Shown here: positions 1 through 6,972 of the stretch, piece after piece
Numbering within the stretch: position 1 is the stretch's first letter
Layout: each line of letters starts with the position of its first letter
Source: PVC group bacterium
GTDB lineage: Bacteria > GCA-001730085 > JADFSZ01
Direction: 5' to 3'
Assembly (NCBI GenBank): GCA_022560555.1
Contig: JADFSZ010000090.1
Coordinates: 1 to 7,096 of the forward strand
DNA length: 7,096 nt
The notes under the pieces: generated by a model
Database searches by the model: none
Seen by the model: only the letters and a program-made list of their open reading frames with translations
Told to the model about the DNA's origin: nothing
Position numbers and translations under genes: made by a program

Positions 1-1
1 C

Positions 2-598
2 CTTCAAAAAAGCACCGGTCTTTCAGGAACATTGAGTATCATTGATGTTCTGGAGCACCGGGATTTGTTTGGATTAGACAAGGGGCCGACGTCTTCGAAG
101 GCTGTGGACAAACTCGTGTATGCGGCCCTAAAGAAAGCGCTTCGTTGTTATAACATGATGAGAGCCAAAGAAGGCCGGCATATTTTAACGGAGCTCAATC
201 GTTTTTTAGTTCAGATCAAGAAAGAATTGCGTGCAACCGAAAAACAAAAAAAGCGGGTTTCTTTGATTCTTAAGAAAAAAGTTGAGGATAAAATAAAAAG
301 ATTATTCAAAGATCTCCCCGTTTCTCAAGATAGGATCTATGCAGAAACAGCTCTCTTAATTGAGAAACAGGATATTTCTGAGGAGGTCTTACGTCTTGAG
401 AGTCACATCATGCAAATGAAGGGCTTTTTCCGGAGTCGAGAATCTGTGGGACGTTCGATGGATTTTTTGGTTCAGGAGATGTTTCGTGAAATTAATACCA
501 TTGGTTCTAAGGCGAACGATTCAAAGATATCCAAACATGTTGTTTTGATCAAATCTCTATTAGAAAAATCTCGCGAACAAATCCAAAATATCGAATGA
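2..598 (+). CDS. yicC: YicC/YloC family endoribonuclease-like protein, 5'-truncated by the window edge
   Basis: This is the C-terminal 198 residues of a YicC-family protein (family length about 290); the frame is open to the left edge, so the TTG at 32 is an internal codon and the true start lies outside. The last ~85 residues are the DUF1732 signature: YAETALLIEKQDISEEV, a RLESHI segment, GRSMDFLVQEMFREINTIGSKANDSKIS, and the family-typical ending REQIQNIE before the TGA at 596-598. The middle part is charged and helical. E. coli YicC and B. subtilis YloC have been reported as endoribonucleases; that role is transferred from the family, not shown here. It heads the run of same-strand genes and sits next to gmk, a common bacterial pairing. 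The small remA/DUF370 gene often found between the two is absent. Confidence 0.93.
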   Translation, partial: LQKSTGLSGTLSIIDVLEHRDLFGLDKGPTSSKAVDKLVYAALKKALRCYNMMRAKEGRHILTELNRFLVQIKKELRATEKQKKRVSLILKKKVEDKIKRLFKDLPVSQDRIYAETALLIEKQDISEEVLRLESHIMQMKGFFRSRESVGRSMDFLVQEMFREINTIGSKANDSKISKHVVLIKSLLEKSREQIQNIE

Positions 599-647
599 TT
601 CCGCATGACAATAGGACGCATCTCATATTCTAGGCGGATTCTCAAAA

Positions 648-654
648 AAAGGAG
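648..654 (+). promoter_or_regulatory. Shine-Dalgarno for gmk
   Basis: AAAGGAG lies 12 nt before the GTG at 667. It supports this GTG over a second in-frame GTG at 685, which has only A-rich sequence in front of it. Confidence 0.7.
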
Positions 655-666
655 TATGTATAAATC

Positions 667-1311
667 GTGGCGAAAAGAAAAAAAGTGACGAAGAAGAAAA
701 AGCATAGTGTTTTGTTTATCTTGTCATCCCCGTCAGGGGGCGGTAAAACGACTGTGAGAAAGGTCTTGGTCAAAAAAGACCGAAAGCTTGTCTATATTGT
801 TTCTCACACAAGTCGACCCAAACGTCCGAAGGAGCAAAATAGGCGTGACTATGTGTTTATTAAAAAAAATGTGTTCCAAAGAGCGATCCGCAACGAGGCG
901 TTTCTCGAGTGGGCTTTGGTGCATGGGCACTACTACGGCACACCCAAAAGGGAGCTTGTGCGTCGATTAGCTCGCGGGCAAGACTGCCTGTTAGATATTG
1001 ATACTAAAGGATTTATGAAAATAAAAAAGTTGCGCTTGCCCTGTGTCTCTATTTTTATTTTGCCTCCGTCACGCTCCGTTCTTGCCCAAAGACTGACAGA
1101 ACGAAAAACTGACACGAAAGACGTCATTAAAAAAAGGTTGAAGAATGCCGAGAAAGAAGTAAAATACTCCTCTTTATACAATTACGTGGTTATCAACCGT
1201 ACCGTGGCTCAAACGGTGCGGACTATTGAACAAATTATTTTTACTGAGAGATTAAAATACAAAAAGAAGGATTTGATTTATGGATACGTTTCCTCTAGAA
1301 AAATTTCTTGA
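667..1311 (+). CDS. gmk: guanylate kinase
   Basis: Guanylate kinase transfers phosphate from ATP to GMP, giving GDP, in the cytoplasm. At 214 aa it is the normal length. In order it shows a lysine-rich N-terminal tail (residues 1-13), a P-loop SSPSGGGKTT (about 20-29), the GMP-binding stretch SHTSRPKRPKEQNRRDYVF, the FLEWALVHGHYYGTPK motif, LDIDTKG, and SIFILPPS followed by a lid region RLTERKTDTKDVIKKRL. The P-loop has GGGKTT where most members have GAGKST or GAGKTT, a conservative change. The usual GE after the SHTSRPKRP stretch is KE. The GTG start is preceded by AAAGGAG at 648-654 with a rather long 12-nt spacer; the ATG at 656 is out of frame. The 68-nt gap from yicC holds no convincing promoter. 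The last 32 nt overlap rpoZ. Confidence 0.95.
   Translation: MAKRKKVTKKKKHSVLFILSSPSGGGKTTVRKVLVKKDRKLVYIVSHTSRPKRPKEQNRRDYVFIKKNVFQRAIRNEAFLEWALVHGHYYGTPKRELVRRLARGQDCLLDIDTKGFMKIKKLRLPCVSIFILPPSRSVLAQRLTERKTDTKDVIKKRLKNAEKEVKYSSLYNYVVINRTVAQTVRTIEQIIFTERLKYKKKDLIYGYVSSRKIS
1264..1271 (+). promoter_or_regulatory. Shine-Dalgarno for rpoZ, inside gmk
   Basis: AAGAAGGA lies within the 3' end of gmk, 8 nt before the ATG at 1280. It fixes the rpoZ start despite the 32-nt overlap. Confidence 0.7.
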
Positions 1312-1474
1312 TAAAGGTAATGGTGTGTACACTCTTTGCCTCTTGGCATCTAGAAGAGCTATCATGCTCAATCGTGGGGCTCCATCCCTTATTCAAGAGA
1401 CAGGTAAAGTTACAACATTAGCGCTTGAAGAAATCATTCAGGGTAAAATTCGCCTTCGAAAGAGCGCCGATTGA
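1280..1474 (+). CDS. rpoZ: DNA-directed RNA polymerase subunit omega
   Basis: This 64-residue protein matches the omega subunit, which assists folding and assembly of the beta' subunit of RNA polymerase. The visible family pattern is an N-terminal segment ending in GNGVYTLCLLASRRAIML, equivalent to the NRFxLVxxAAxRAxQL region of E. coli omega, followed by KVTTLALEEIIQGKI, equivalent to the TTxxALxEIxxG motif. It is shorter than E. coli omega (91 aa) but has the conserved core. The ATG lies inside gmk with a 32-nt overlap and has AAGAAGGA (1264-1271) 8 nt upstream, so initiation is well supported and probably coupled to gmk translation. Its stop overlaps the TTG start of coaC in the tetranucleotide TTGA (1471-1474). 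The gmk-rpoZ-coaBC order supports the call. Confidence 0.92.
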   Translation: MDTFPLEKFLDKGNGVYTLCLLASRRAIMLNRGAPSLIQETGKVTTLALEEIIQGKIRLRKSAD

Positions 1475-2019
1475 CCCCTCCGTTTAAAGACAAAAACATT
1501 GTCTTGGGAGTTACCGGAAGTATAGCCGCTTATAAAGCGTGTGATCTTGCGAGAGAATTCATGCGTAAAGGAGCTTCCGTAACCGTTGTCATGACCCCCG
1601 AGGCCAAGCACTTTGTCACGCCGATAACCTTTCAGGCCCTCACTCATAATCCTGTGCATCATGACCCTTCCTTTTCGCATACTCCTTCTGGAATGGACCA
1701 CATTGAGCTCGCGAAAAAGGCGGATTTGTTTTTGATCGCCCCGGCTACAGCGCATACGATTGCGAAACTCGCACATGGCTTGGCCGATGATTTAATCTCA
1801 ATATTAGCTTTGACGATGCGTTCTGCCGTAGCGGTTGTTCCGGCTATGAATACCAACATGTATCATCATGCGGCTGTTCAGGCTAATATGAAGAAAATTC
1901 AAGATTTAGGGTACAAACTGATTCACCCGGATCAGGGTGAGTTAGCATGTGGAGATATTGGAGAAGGACACATTGCGGATCTTGACATCATTATAAAATC
2001 AGCCGAATCTTTAATCTAA
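1471..2019 (+). CDS. coaC: phosphopantothenoylcysteine decarboxylase (CoaC half of CoaBC/Dfp)
   Basis: This FMN-dependent flavoprotein decarboxylates 4'-phosphopantothenoylcysteine to 4'-phosphopantetheine in coenzyme A synthesis. The 182 residues match the N-terminal half of bifunctional Dfp. They show the flavin-binding VLGVTGSIAAYK (about 11-22), catalytic His77 in HIELAKKADL, PATAHTIAKLAHGLADD, Asn127 in PAMNTNMY, and Cys160 in ELACGDIGEG. These numbers run two above the E. coli His75/Asn125/Cys158 set, which supports the TTG start at 1471. The usual GRM after the glycine-rich clamp is GHI here. The TTG overlaps the rpoZ stop by four bases and has only a weak AAGAG upstream, so translation is probably coupled. 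Most bacteria fuse this domain to CoaB; here a TAA at 2017-2019 ends it. Confidence 0.93.
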   Translation: MTPPFKDKNIVLGVTGSIAAYKACDLAREFMRKGASVTVVMTPEAKHFVTPITFQALTHNPVHHDPSFSHTPSGMDHIELAKKADLFLIAPATAHTIAKLAHGLADDLISILALTMRSAVAVVPAMNTNMYHHAAVQANMKKIQDLGYKLIHPDQGELACGDIGEGHIADLDIIIKSAESLI

Positions 2020-2044
2020 ACACATACCTATAGTCATAAACTGC

Positions 2045-2692
2045 ATGTTGCGGATTCTTATCACAGCCGGTGCCACAAGGGAGCCGCTTGATCCTGTTCG
2101 TTATATCAGCAATCGCTCGAGCGGAAAAATGGGGTATGCTCTCGTACGAGCGGCAAAAAAAAGGGGTCTTTTCGTCACTCTCATTACGGGGCCCGCGGAT
2201 ATCCTTCCTCCCAAAACTAATAAAATAATCCATATTGAAACGGCGCTTGAGATGAAAAGAGCTGTGATGAAACATATTTGCCAAAACGATATTTTTATTA
2301 TGTGCGCGGCCGTCGCGGATTATCGCGCGGCTACGTATTCCAGAAAAAAAATAAAGCACCACAATAAAGAATGGGTATTGAGATTGATTCGCAATCCGGA
2401 TATTTTAAAAAGCACGTTTTCCTATGCACCGCATATCTATCGTGTCGGATTTGCGTTGGAGACCCATGCTCCTTATGAAAACGCCAAACAAAAATTAAAA
2501 AGTAAAAAATTGGACATGATCGTCCTGAATTGTATCAGCAAGAAAAACAAGGTTTTGGGCCTCGATGTGAGCCAAGCCAGTTTTTTAATGGCCAATGGGG
2601 CGAAAGAAGAGTTGCCCATGATGACTAAAAATAAATTGGCTCAAATTCTCATCGATAGAATCCTTAAAAATCGGGATCAGGACGACTTTTAA
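2045..2692 (+). CDS. coaB: phosphopantothenate-cysteine ligase (CoaB half of CoaBC/Dfp)
   Basis: CoaB joins 4'-phosphopantothenate to cysteine with nucleotide activation (CTP in the bacterial family), the step before CoaC. The 215 residues match the C-terminal half of Dfp closely: ITAGATREPLDPVRYISN and SSGKMG near the N-terminus, CAAVADYRAAT, KIK then RNPDILKS, VGFALET, and the lysine-rich KQKLKSKKLDMIVLN that corresponds to the E. coli catalytic-lysine region. Near the C-terminus, LAQILIDRIL fits the family end. The ATG at 2045 follows a 25-nt gap after coaC and has no recognisable Shine-Dalgarno, unlike gmk and rpoZ. The frame is open upstream to a stop at 2012-2014. Possible explanations are reinitiation after coaC or a one-base difference from an ordinary fused coaBC. 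The catalytic motifs look intact. Confidence 0.93.
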   Translation: MLRILITAGATREPLDPVRYISNRSSGKMGYALVRAAKKRGLFVTLITGPADILPPKTNKIIHIETALEMKRAVMKHICQNDIFIMCAAVADYRAATYSRKKIKHHNKEWVLRLIRNPDILKSTFSYAPHIYRVGFALETHAPYENAKQKLKSKKLDMIVLNCISKKNKVLGLDVSQASFLMANGAKEELPMMTKNKLAQILIDRILKNRDQDDF

Positions 2693-2696
2693 AGAT

Positions 2697-4034
2697 ATGA
2701 AAAAAAGATTTATCAATATTTACAAAGAAGACAAGGTTTCGGAGATTCAACGGATTATCCGAAATGAAAAATATATTTTACTACCGGTTAAAGTGATCAT
2801 TTGTATTGTTGCCGGTTTGTTTCTGTACTTTTTTGAAAAAGAGCATGGGGCTGAAATCATATATCGGTATCAGCTGGGCCTCTATGCCGTGGGCAATCTC
2901 ATGTTTGTGTACTTGCTTTTGCAGATCGGGCAAGTTAAGTTGAATATGACCGTTGTGCGTATTTCCGCCTATTGTCTCTCCCTCATTGACAACCTTTTTC
3001 TATGCTATATTGTTTATTTGACAGGGGGGATTGATAGTCCCATGTATTGGTTTTATTGTGCGATCATGATTCGAAACGCCGCGAATTTTCCCGCATTTTG
3101 GGAACAAATGGTTCTCAATTTGACATTTGTGTCCTTTTATATTGGTGTGATATTTTTATCTATGGGACACTTTGAATTTTTGAATTCGGAATTATTTTTG
3201 ACACGGATCATCATGCTTGTCCTCGTCAGTTTTTGCGGGTGGGGTGTGATAAACCTCTTAAGAAAAATGCGGCAAGAGCAAATGGAGTATGATGAAGTGG
3301 CTATGAGGGAAGAAAAGTTTTTTTCGCAGGAAAAGCTCGCGACAGAATTGGCACACGAACTCAAAAATCCCTTAGGCATTATTAACAACGCCGTTTTTGT
3401 TTTAACAAAAAAATTGAGTGATATGAAAAGCGAGCCTCTTATTCTAAGGCAGCTTGAAATTGTTAAAAAAGAGATCGGGAGATCCGACAAGATTATCACG
3501 GATCTTCTTGGTTATGCCCGTATGCGGGACGGTAAAATCGATGAAGTGGATGTGGGAGAAATCCTGGACAACGCTTTGGTCATGGTTCTGGAATTACAGC
3601 CGGATCACGGCTCTGATATTGATATCAAGAAAATCTATGCCAAAAATATGCCGGGGCTTTGGATAGATCCCGGACAGCTCCAGCAAGTGTTTGTCAATCT
3701 GCTGACGAACGCCGTAGAATCCCTTGAGGATATATGTAGAGTTATTCAATTGGAGACGCAGTATGATCGAGATAGAAAAGAAATCGTTATTGTTATCGGA
3801 GATAGAGGCAAAGGAATCGAAAAAGATTGTCAGCTTAAAATGTTTGATTCCTTCTTTACAACGAAAAAAAACGGGACGGGACTAGGGCTTTCTATTGCCA
3901 AGAGTATCGTAGAAACTTATAATGGATTTATCAGTATAGACAGCGAAAGGGGCATGGGGACCACTCTCCATATCCGCTTTCCGGTTATGATTTCAAGAGC
4001 GGTCCAAAAGATGAGAGCCTATCATGAAATCTAA
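2697..4034 (+). CDS. six-TM sensor histidine kinase, PilS-like
   Basis: This 445-residue membrane sensor autophosphorylates a histidine and passes the phosphate to the regulator encoded next. A short cytoplasmic tail is followed by six hydrophobic segments (about 27-46, 59-78, 90-108, 115-131, 138-156, 166-188). The YLTGGIDSP stretch at 107-115 resembles the TGG-SP loop of PilS-type six-TM kinases. The catalytic core has the H-box AHELKNPLG with His220, N-box FVNLLTNAVESL with Asn338, G1 DRGKG at 369-373, F-box FDSFFTTK, and G2 GTGLGLSIAKS at 393. The region between TM6 and the H-box is short, so the PAS domain of Pseudomonas PilS is missing. The ATG is 4 nt after the coaB stop, and the 3' end overlaps the regulator by 11 nt. 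The ligand is unknown. A PilS-like role is inferred from topology, the sigma-54 partner and the downstream prepilin; an AtoS/ZraS-type role is the alternative. Confidence 0.9.
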   Translation: MKKRFINIYKEDKVSEIQRIIRNEKYILLPVKVIICIVAGLFLYFFEKEHGAEIIYRYQLGLYAVGNLMFVYLLLQIGQVKLNMTVVRISAYCLSLIDNLFLCYIVYLTGGIDSPMYWFYCAIMIRNAANFPAFWEQMVLNLTFVSFYIGVIFLSMGHFEFLNSELFLTRIIMLVLVSFCGWGVINLLRKMRQEQMEYDEVAMREEKFFSQEKLATELAHELKNPLGIINNAVFVLTKKLSDMKSEPLILRQLEIVKKEIGRSDKIITDLLGYARMRDGKIDEVDVGEILDNALVMVLELQPDHGSDIDIKKIYAKNMPGLWIDPGQLQQVFVNLLTNAVESLEDICRVIQLETQYDRDRKEIVIVIGDRGKGIEKDCQLKMFDSFFTTKKNGTGLGLSIAKSIVETYNGFISIDSERGMGTTLHIRFPVMISRAVQKMRAYHEI

Positions 4035-5376
4035 GATTTTAGTCGTTGATGACGAAAAAAATATGTGTGAAACAATAGAAGCCATCTTGTGTCAGCAAGA
4101 GGAATATGACGTTGCTGTCTGTCATGACGCGAAAACCGGCCTCCGGATGGTCCAAAGCGACGCTATTGACACCGTTATTACGGATGTCCGCATGCCGGGG
4201 ATGGACGGAATAACTTTTTTGTCGGAAATGAAAAAAAATCATCCCTCTATTCCCGTCATTATGATCACAGCGTACGGAAACATGAAATCAGCCGTTGATG
4301 CCCTGAAGCGGGGGGCCTTTGATTATTTGGCGAAACCTTTTGATCCGGATGAACTACTTCTAAGCGTTAAAAAAGCTTTAGAATACGAGAATCTGATTTT
4401 GGAAAACAGATCCCTCCGCTCGGAATTAAGCAGCCATTTTCGGCTTGTGGATATTGTCGAAGGATCGAAAATCATGCGGGATCTCAAGAATATAATCGCG
4501 AAAGCGGCTCCGACGGATTCGATCGTTCTGATAGAGGGAGAAAGCGGGGTCGGCAAAGAATTGGTTGCTCATAGTCTGCATTATCATAGTCACCGCGCGG
4601 GATTTCCGTTTGTCGCCGTGAACTGCGCCGCTTTTACCGAAACTCTTTTAGAAAGCGAACTGTTTGGTTATGAAAAGGGGGCTTTTACGGGTGCGCAAAA
4701 ACAAAATAAAGGCAAATTCGAGATTGCTGATCGAGGGACGCTGTATCTTGATGAAATCGGAGACATGAGCATCAATTTGCAGGCAAAAATTTTACGTGTA
4801 CTGCAAGACCAGACGTTTTTTCGAGTGGGTGGGACCGATCCTGTTCGGGTGAATGTTCGGATACTTGTCGCGACCAATAAAAATTTAAAGGAAAGAATTA
4901 AAAAAGAAATGTTTCGCGAAGATTTATATTACCGGATTAACGTGATGAATATCAAAGTCCCGCCGTTGCGTGAGCGAAAAGATGATATTGTTCCGCTGGC
5001 TCAACATTTGGTTAAGGGAATGAAGAAAAAATTTCCTGACCGGGAGTGTTTTGAAATATCAGAGAAATATTTAAATCACTTCAAAAACTATCATTGGCCC
5101 GGCAATGTCAGAGAGCTTGAAAATTTGATTGAGCGCGCGTTTATTATGAATGATGAATCTGTGTTTTTGAGCATCCTTGACAACCCCCAAGACGAACTGT
5201 CTTCTCGGGACGAAACGCGTGATTATACCGAAGCCGTGGATGCATTTCGAAAAATGTTTATTTGGAATGCTCTTCAAAAAACACATTGGCGAGTAGGAAA
5301 AGCCGCTGAGGTTCTCGGCATGAGCCGTCACGCGTTAAGGTACCAGATGGAGAGCCTTGGAATAAAGGAAAATTGA
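4024..5376 (+). CDS. sigma-54-dependent response regulator, NtrC/PilR type
   Basis: This 450-residue protein is a complete NtrC-class activator: receiver, AAA+ ATPase and Fis-type DNA-binding domain. The receiver (1-~120) has acidic residues D9-D10, phosphoacceptor Asp54 in VITDVRMPGMDG, the switch Thr in MITAYG, and Lys in YLAKPF. The AAA+ domain (about 140-380) has Walker A GESGVGKE (172-179, Lys178), the sigma-54-contacting GAFTGA at 219-224, Walker B LYLDEIGD (Asp243-Glu244), the arginine-rich FREDLYYRINV, and HWPGNVRELENL. The C-terminal HTH is about 424-443 (VGKAAEVLGMSRHALRYQM). All residues needed for activity appear present. It overlaps the kinase gene by 11 nt, so the two are a cognate pair. 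Its target is unproven, but a sigma-54 promoter lies about 1.6 kb downstream, before a prepilin gene. PilR is the best functional guess; other NtrC-family names are possible. Confidence 0.95.
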   Translation: MKSKILVVDDEKNMCETIEAILCQQEEYDVAVCHDAKTGLRMVQSDAIDTVITDVRMPGMDGITFLSEMKKNHPSIPVIMITAYGNMKSAVDALKRGAFDYLAKPFDPDELLLSVKKALEYENLILENRSLRSELSSHFRLVDIVEGSKIMRDLKNIIAKAAPTDSIVLIEGESGVGKELVAHSLHYHSHRAGFPFVAVNCAAFTETLLESELFGYEKGAFTGAQKQNKGKFEIADRGTLYLDEIGDMSINLQAKILRVLQDQTFFRVGGTDPVRVNVRILVATNKNLKERIKKEMFREDLYYRINVMNIKVPPLRERKDDIVPLAQHLVKGMKKKFPDRECFEISEKYLNHFKNYHWPGNVRELENLIERAFIMNDESVFLSILDNPQDELSSRDETRDYTEAVDAFRKMFIWNALQKTHWRVGKAAEVLGMSRHALRYQMESLGIKEN

Positions 5377-5400
5377 GATTTTCCCCGCCGCTTCGAAACA

Positions 5401-6729
5401 GTGTCTGATTTAATGACATCCTATCATAAGTATAAACACACTTTTTGGCTCCTAATAATACTTCTTTTGGCCCTTGGTCTCAGATGCTATGGCCTCGGTC
5501 TAAAATCTCTCTGGATTGACGAGGTGGGAAGTCTTTTAACCGTCCGGCAATCCTGGGGCGATATGCTGAGATATATCGTGCAAATCGACGCGCATCCACC
5601 GCTCTACTATGTCTTCCTTTCGATCTGGAGTCGAATTTTTGGAATGAGTGAAATAGCTCTAAGGTCTCTGTCCGTTTTATTAGGATGTTTGGTGATCTTA
5701 GGGTTTTATTGTCTCGGACGCGCGTGGATCCATAAAGATTTTGGCCTGCTTTTGGCTTTTCTTGGGGCCGTATCCAATTATCAAGTTTACTTTTCTCAAG
5801 AGGCGCGGCCCTATATTCTGGTCCTCCTTGTTTTTTGTGTGAGTTACGCATTGTTCATCAGGTGGGCCCGTCGGCCGAACATTTGGGGGCTGTACGGGAT
5901 GATGTGTTTGCATCTTCTCGGAGCGTACACGTTTTTGTATTATTGGGTTCCCATCATCGTTTTGGAGCTATTGGCCTTTGTTATTTTGCTCAAGAAGAAG
6001 CAGATGAAAATCCTGATGCACTTTTTTTACTCTAAAGTCCTTTTGGGACTTTTATATGTGCCATGGATATTTGTTGTTTTAGAAAAAATCCGAAAAATTG
6101 CGGACATTACCGAGAAATCAGACACAATGATGCAATGGGCAATTCCAAACGCCTTGTGTGAATATTTTTTCGGAATATGGAGGCCTGAAGATATCCTTCA
6201 ATATGGCTTTTTGTTAGGCGGGATTTTAACTGTGCTGATCATGCCGTTGTTTATTCGTTCTTGGAGACGAGCGGGGGCCTTGAATTTTTTTGTGCTGATG
6301 GGAATCATTGGCGGCATATTTTTGTTGCCGGGCAAGATCCATGTGTTTGAAAGTAAACATATGATTTTTGCCGCTGTCCCGTTGTTAGCGGGATTTGGTT
6401 TTGTTTGCTATCATATAAAGTCAAAGGCGCTTCGGTATCTGGTTGTTTCCGTCTATGTGATTTTGAATCTATGCTCGTTTTTGGTTTATTACGATCATGA
6501 TTTTCAAAAAGAACGGTGGCGGGAGGTCGCCGGAATATTTTCCAAAGCGGAGGATCTCGCGGATGGGGTTATTATCAACCCCGGATTTGCCGGGTATGCA
6601 CTCGATTACTATTACCAAGGCGGCTTGGAGCGCATGGGCGTGTCAGCGAGTACAACGTCTCAACAATTAAAGGATTTTATTTCAGAAAAAATCGGATGTG
6701 GATCGTGGAATTATCCGGACGTGTTTTGA
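5401..6729 (+). CDS. GT39/PMT-family membrane glycosyltransferase, ArnT-like, probably frameshifted near its 3' end
   Basis: This integral membrane protein resembles dolichyl-phosphate-mannose/ArnT-type transferases, which move a sugar from a polyprenyl-phosphate donor on the outer face of the cytoplasmic membrane. The N-terminus has a TM helix (about 15-32) followed by the family motif SLWIDEVGSLL with the acidic pair Asp40-Glu41. Next come HPPLYYVFLSIW (from His65), ALRSLSVLLG, and SQEARPYILVLL (Gln133). Some ten to twelve hydrophobic segments follow. Acceptor and sugar cannot be told from sequence. The GTG at 5401 and the in-frame ATG at 5413 both lack a Shine-Dalgarno, so the start is uncertain by four residues. 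The gap after the regulator is 24 nt. The last ~14 codons before the TGA at 6727 do not look like the family; the expected C-terminus is in another frame (6690-6869). The neighbouring prepilin makes pilin or surface-glycan modification conceivable, as inference only. Confidence 0.88.
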   Translation: MSDLMTSYHKYKHTFWLLIILLLALGLRCYGLGLKSLWIDEVGSLLTVRQSWGDMLRYIVQIDAHPPLYYVFLSIWSRIFGMSEIALRSLSVLLGCLVILGFYCLGRAWIHKDFGLLLAFLGAVSNYQVYFSQEARPYILVLLVFCVSYALFIRWARRPNIWGLYGMMCLHLLGAYTFLYYWVPIIVLELLAFVILLKKKQMKILMHFFYSKVLLGLLYVPWIFVVLEKIRKIADITEKSDTMMQWAIPNALCEYFFGIWRPEDILQYGFLLGGILTVLIMPLFIRSWRRAGALNFFVLMGIIGGIFLLPGKIHVFESKHMIFAAVPLLAGFGFVCYHIKSKALRYLVVSVYVILNLCSFLVYYDHDFQKERWREVAGIFSKAEDLADGVIINPGFAGYALDYYYQGGLERMGVSASTTSQQLKDFISEKIGCGSWNYPDVF

Positions 6730-6869
6730 AGCCGCACCGATCTGGGACCGCGTTATTTGAAAAAGCAGATGATTTTCACGTTTTATCGGAATATAATTTG
6801 CCGGCGTACTGTGGGGATATCCGGGTGCGTTATGGGGAAGTAAGGCAAAGAGAGAACTTTATGCGTTAA
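6690..6869 (+). other. frame-displaced C-terminal end of the glycosyltransferase
   Basis: Read in the frame that starts at 6690 (AAT), the DNA encodes NRMWIVELSGRVLKP and continues to GDIRVRYGEV and a TAA at 6867-6869. The R-x-W-hydrophobic start and the G-x-I-x-V-x-x-Y-G ending resemble the C-terminal domain of GT39/PMT-like proteins. This frame takes over just as the main frame loses family character. The switch point is the A6 run 6686-6691: one extra A, or a -1 slip of the ribosome on the AAA codon, would join the two into a protein of about 489 residues. It could be an assembly or sequencing indel, a real recent mutation, or slippage used in the cell. Confidence 0.75.
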
Positions 6870-6879
6870 AATAACGCAT
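6861..6879. repeat. perfect inverted repeat, candidate activator site
   Basis: ATGCGTTA and TAACGCAT form perfect 8-bp arms around AAA. The repeat overlaps the TAA (6867-6869) that ends the displaced glycosyltransferase frame. An outer pair AGAGAA (6851-6856) and TTCTCT (6892-6897) flanks it. Its centre is about 130 bp upstream of the predicted start of the sigma-54 transcript, a usual distance for NtrC-class enhancer sites. No T-run follows, which speaks against an intrinsic terminator. Binding by the regulator encoded at 4024-5376 is inference. Confidence 0.5.
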
Positions 6880-6972
6880 TATGTGTGAAAATTCTCTAAA
6901 ACCTACGAGTCATACCAAGATCATTTTATTGCAACCATTTCGTAAATTTAACGTTATATCTATTCCATACAT

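Noticed and set aside
605-631. Possible sigma-70 promoter before gmk (ATGACA and TATTCT)
   Set aside because: The spacer is only 15 bp and the -10 box is poor; chance matches of this quality are common.
599-666. Place where a remA/DUF370 gene is often found between yicC and gmk
   Set aside because: The gap is only 68 nt with no room for it, so the gene is absent here.
1991-2362. Minus-strand open frame of 123 codons across coaC/coaB
   Set aside because: It lies antisense to clear CoaB motifs, has no ribosome site and no recognisable domain.
5480-5851. Minus-strand open frame of 123 codons in the glycosyltransferase
   Set aside because: It is a shadow of the strongly supported GT39 motifs on the plus strand and its composition is not protein-like.
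6516-6689. Upstream part of the overlapping plus-strand frame in the glycosyltransferase 3' end, as a separate gene
   Set aside because: Before about 6690 the main frame carries the family-like sequence; only the part after 6690 looks coding in this frame, as a displaced C-terminus and not an independent gene.
6861-6897. Hairpin after the glycosyltransferase as an intrinsic terminator
   Set aside because: The stem is AT-rich with a 3-nt loop and no T-run follows on either strand, so an operator-like role fits better.
6929-6959. Possible sigma-70 promoter before the prepilin (TTGCAA and TTATAT)
   Set aside because: The spacing is 19 bp and the boxes are weaker than the exact-spaced sigma-54 element just downstream.
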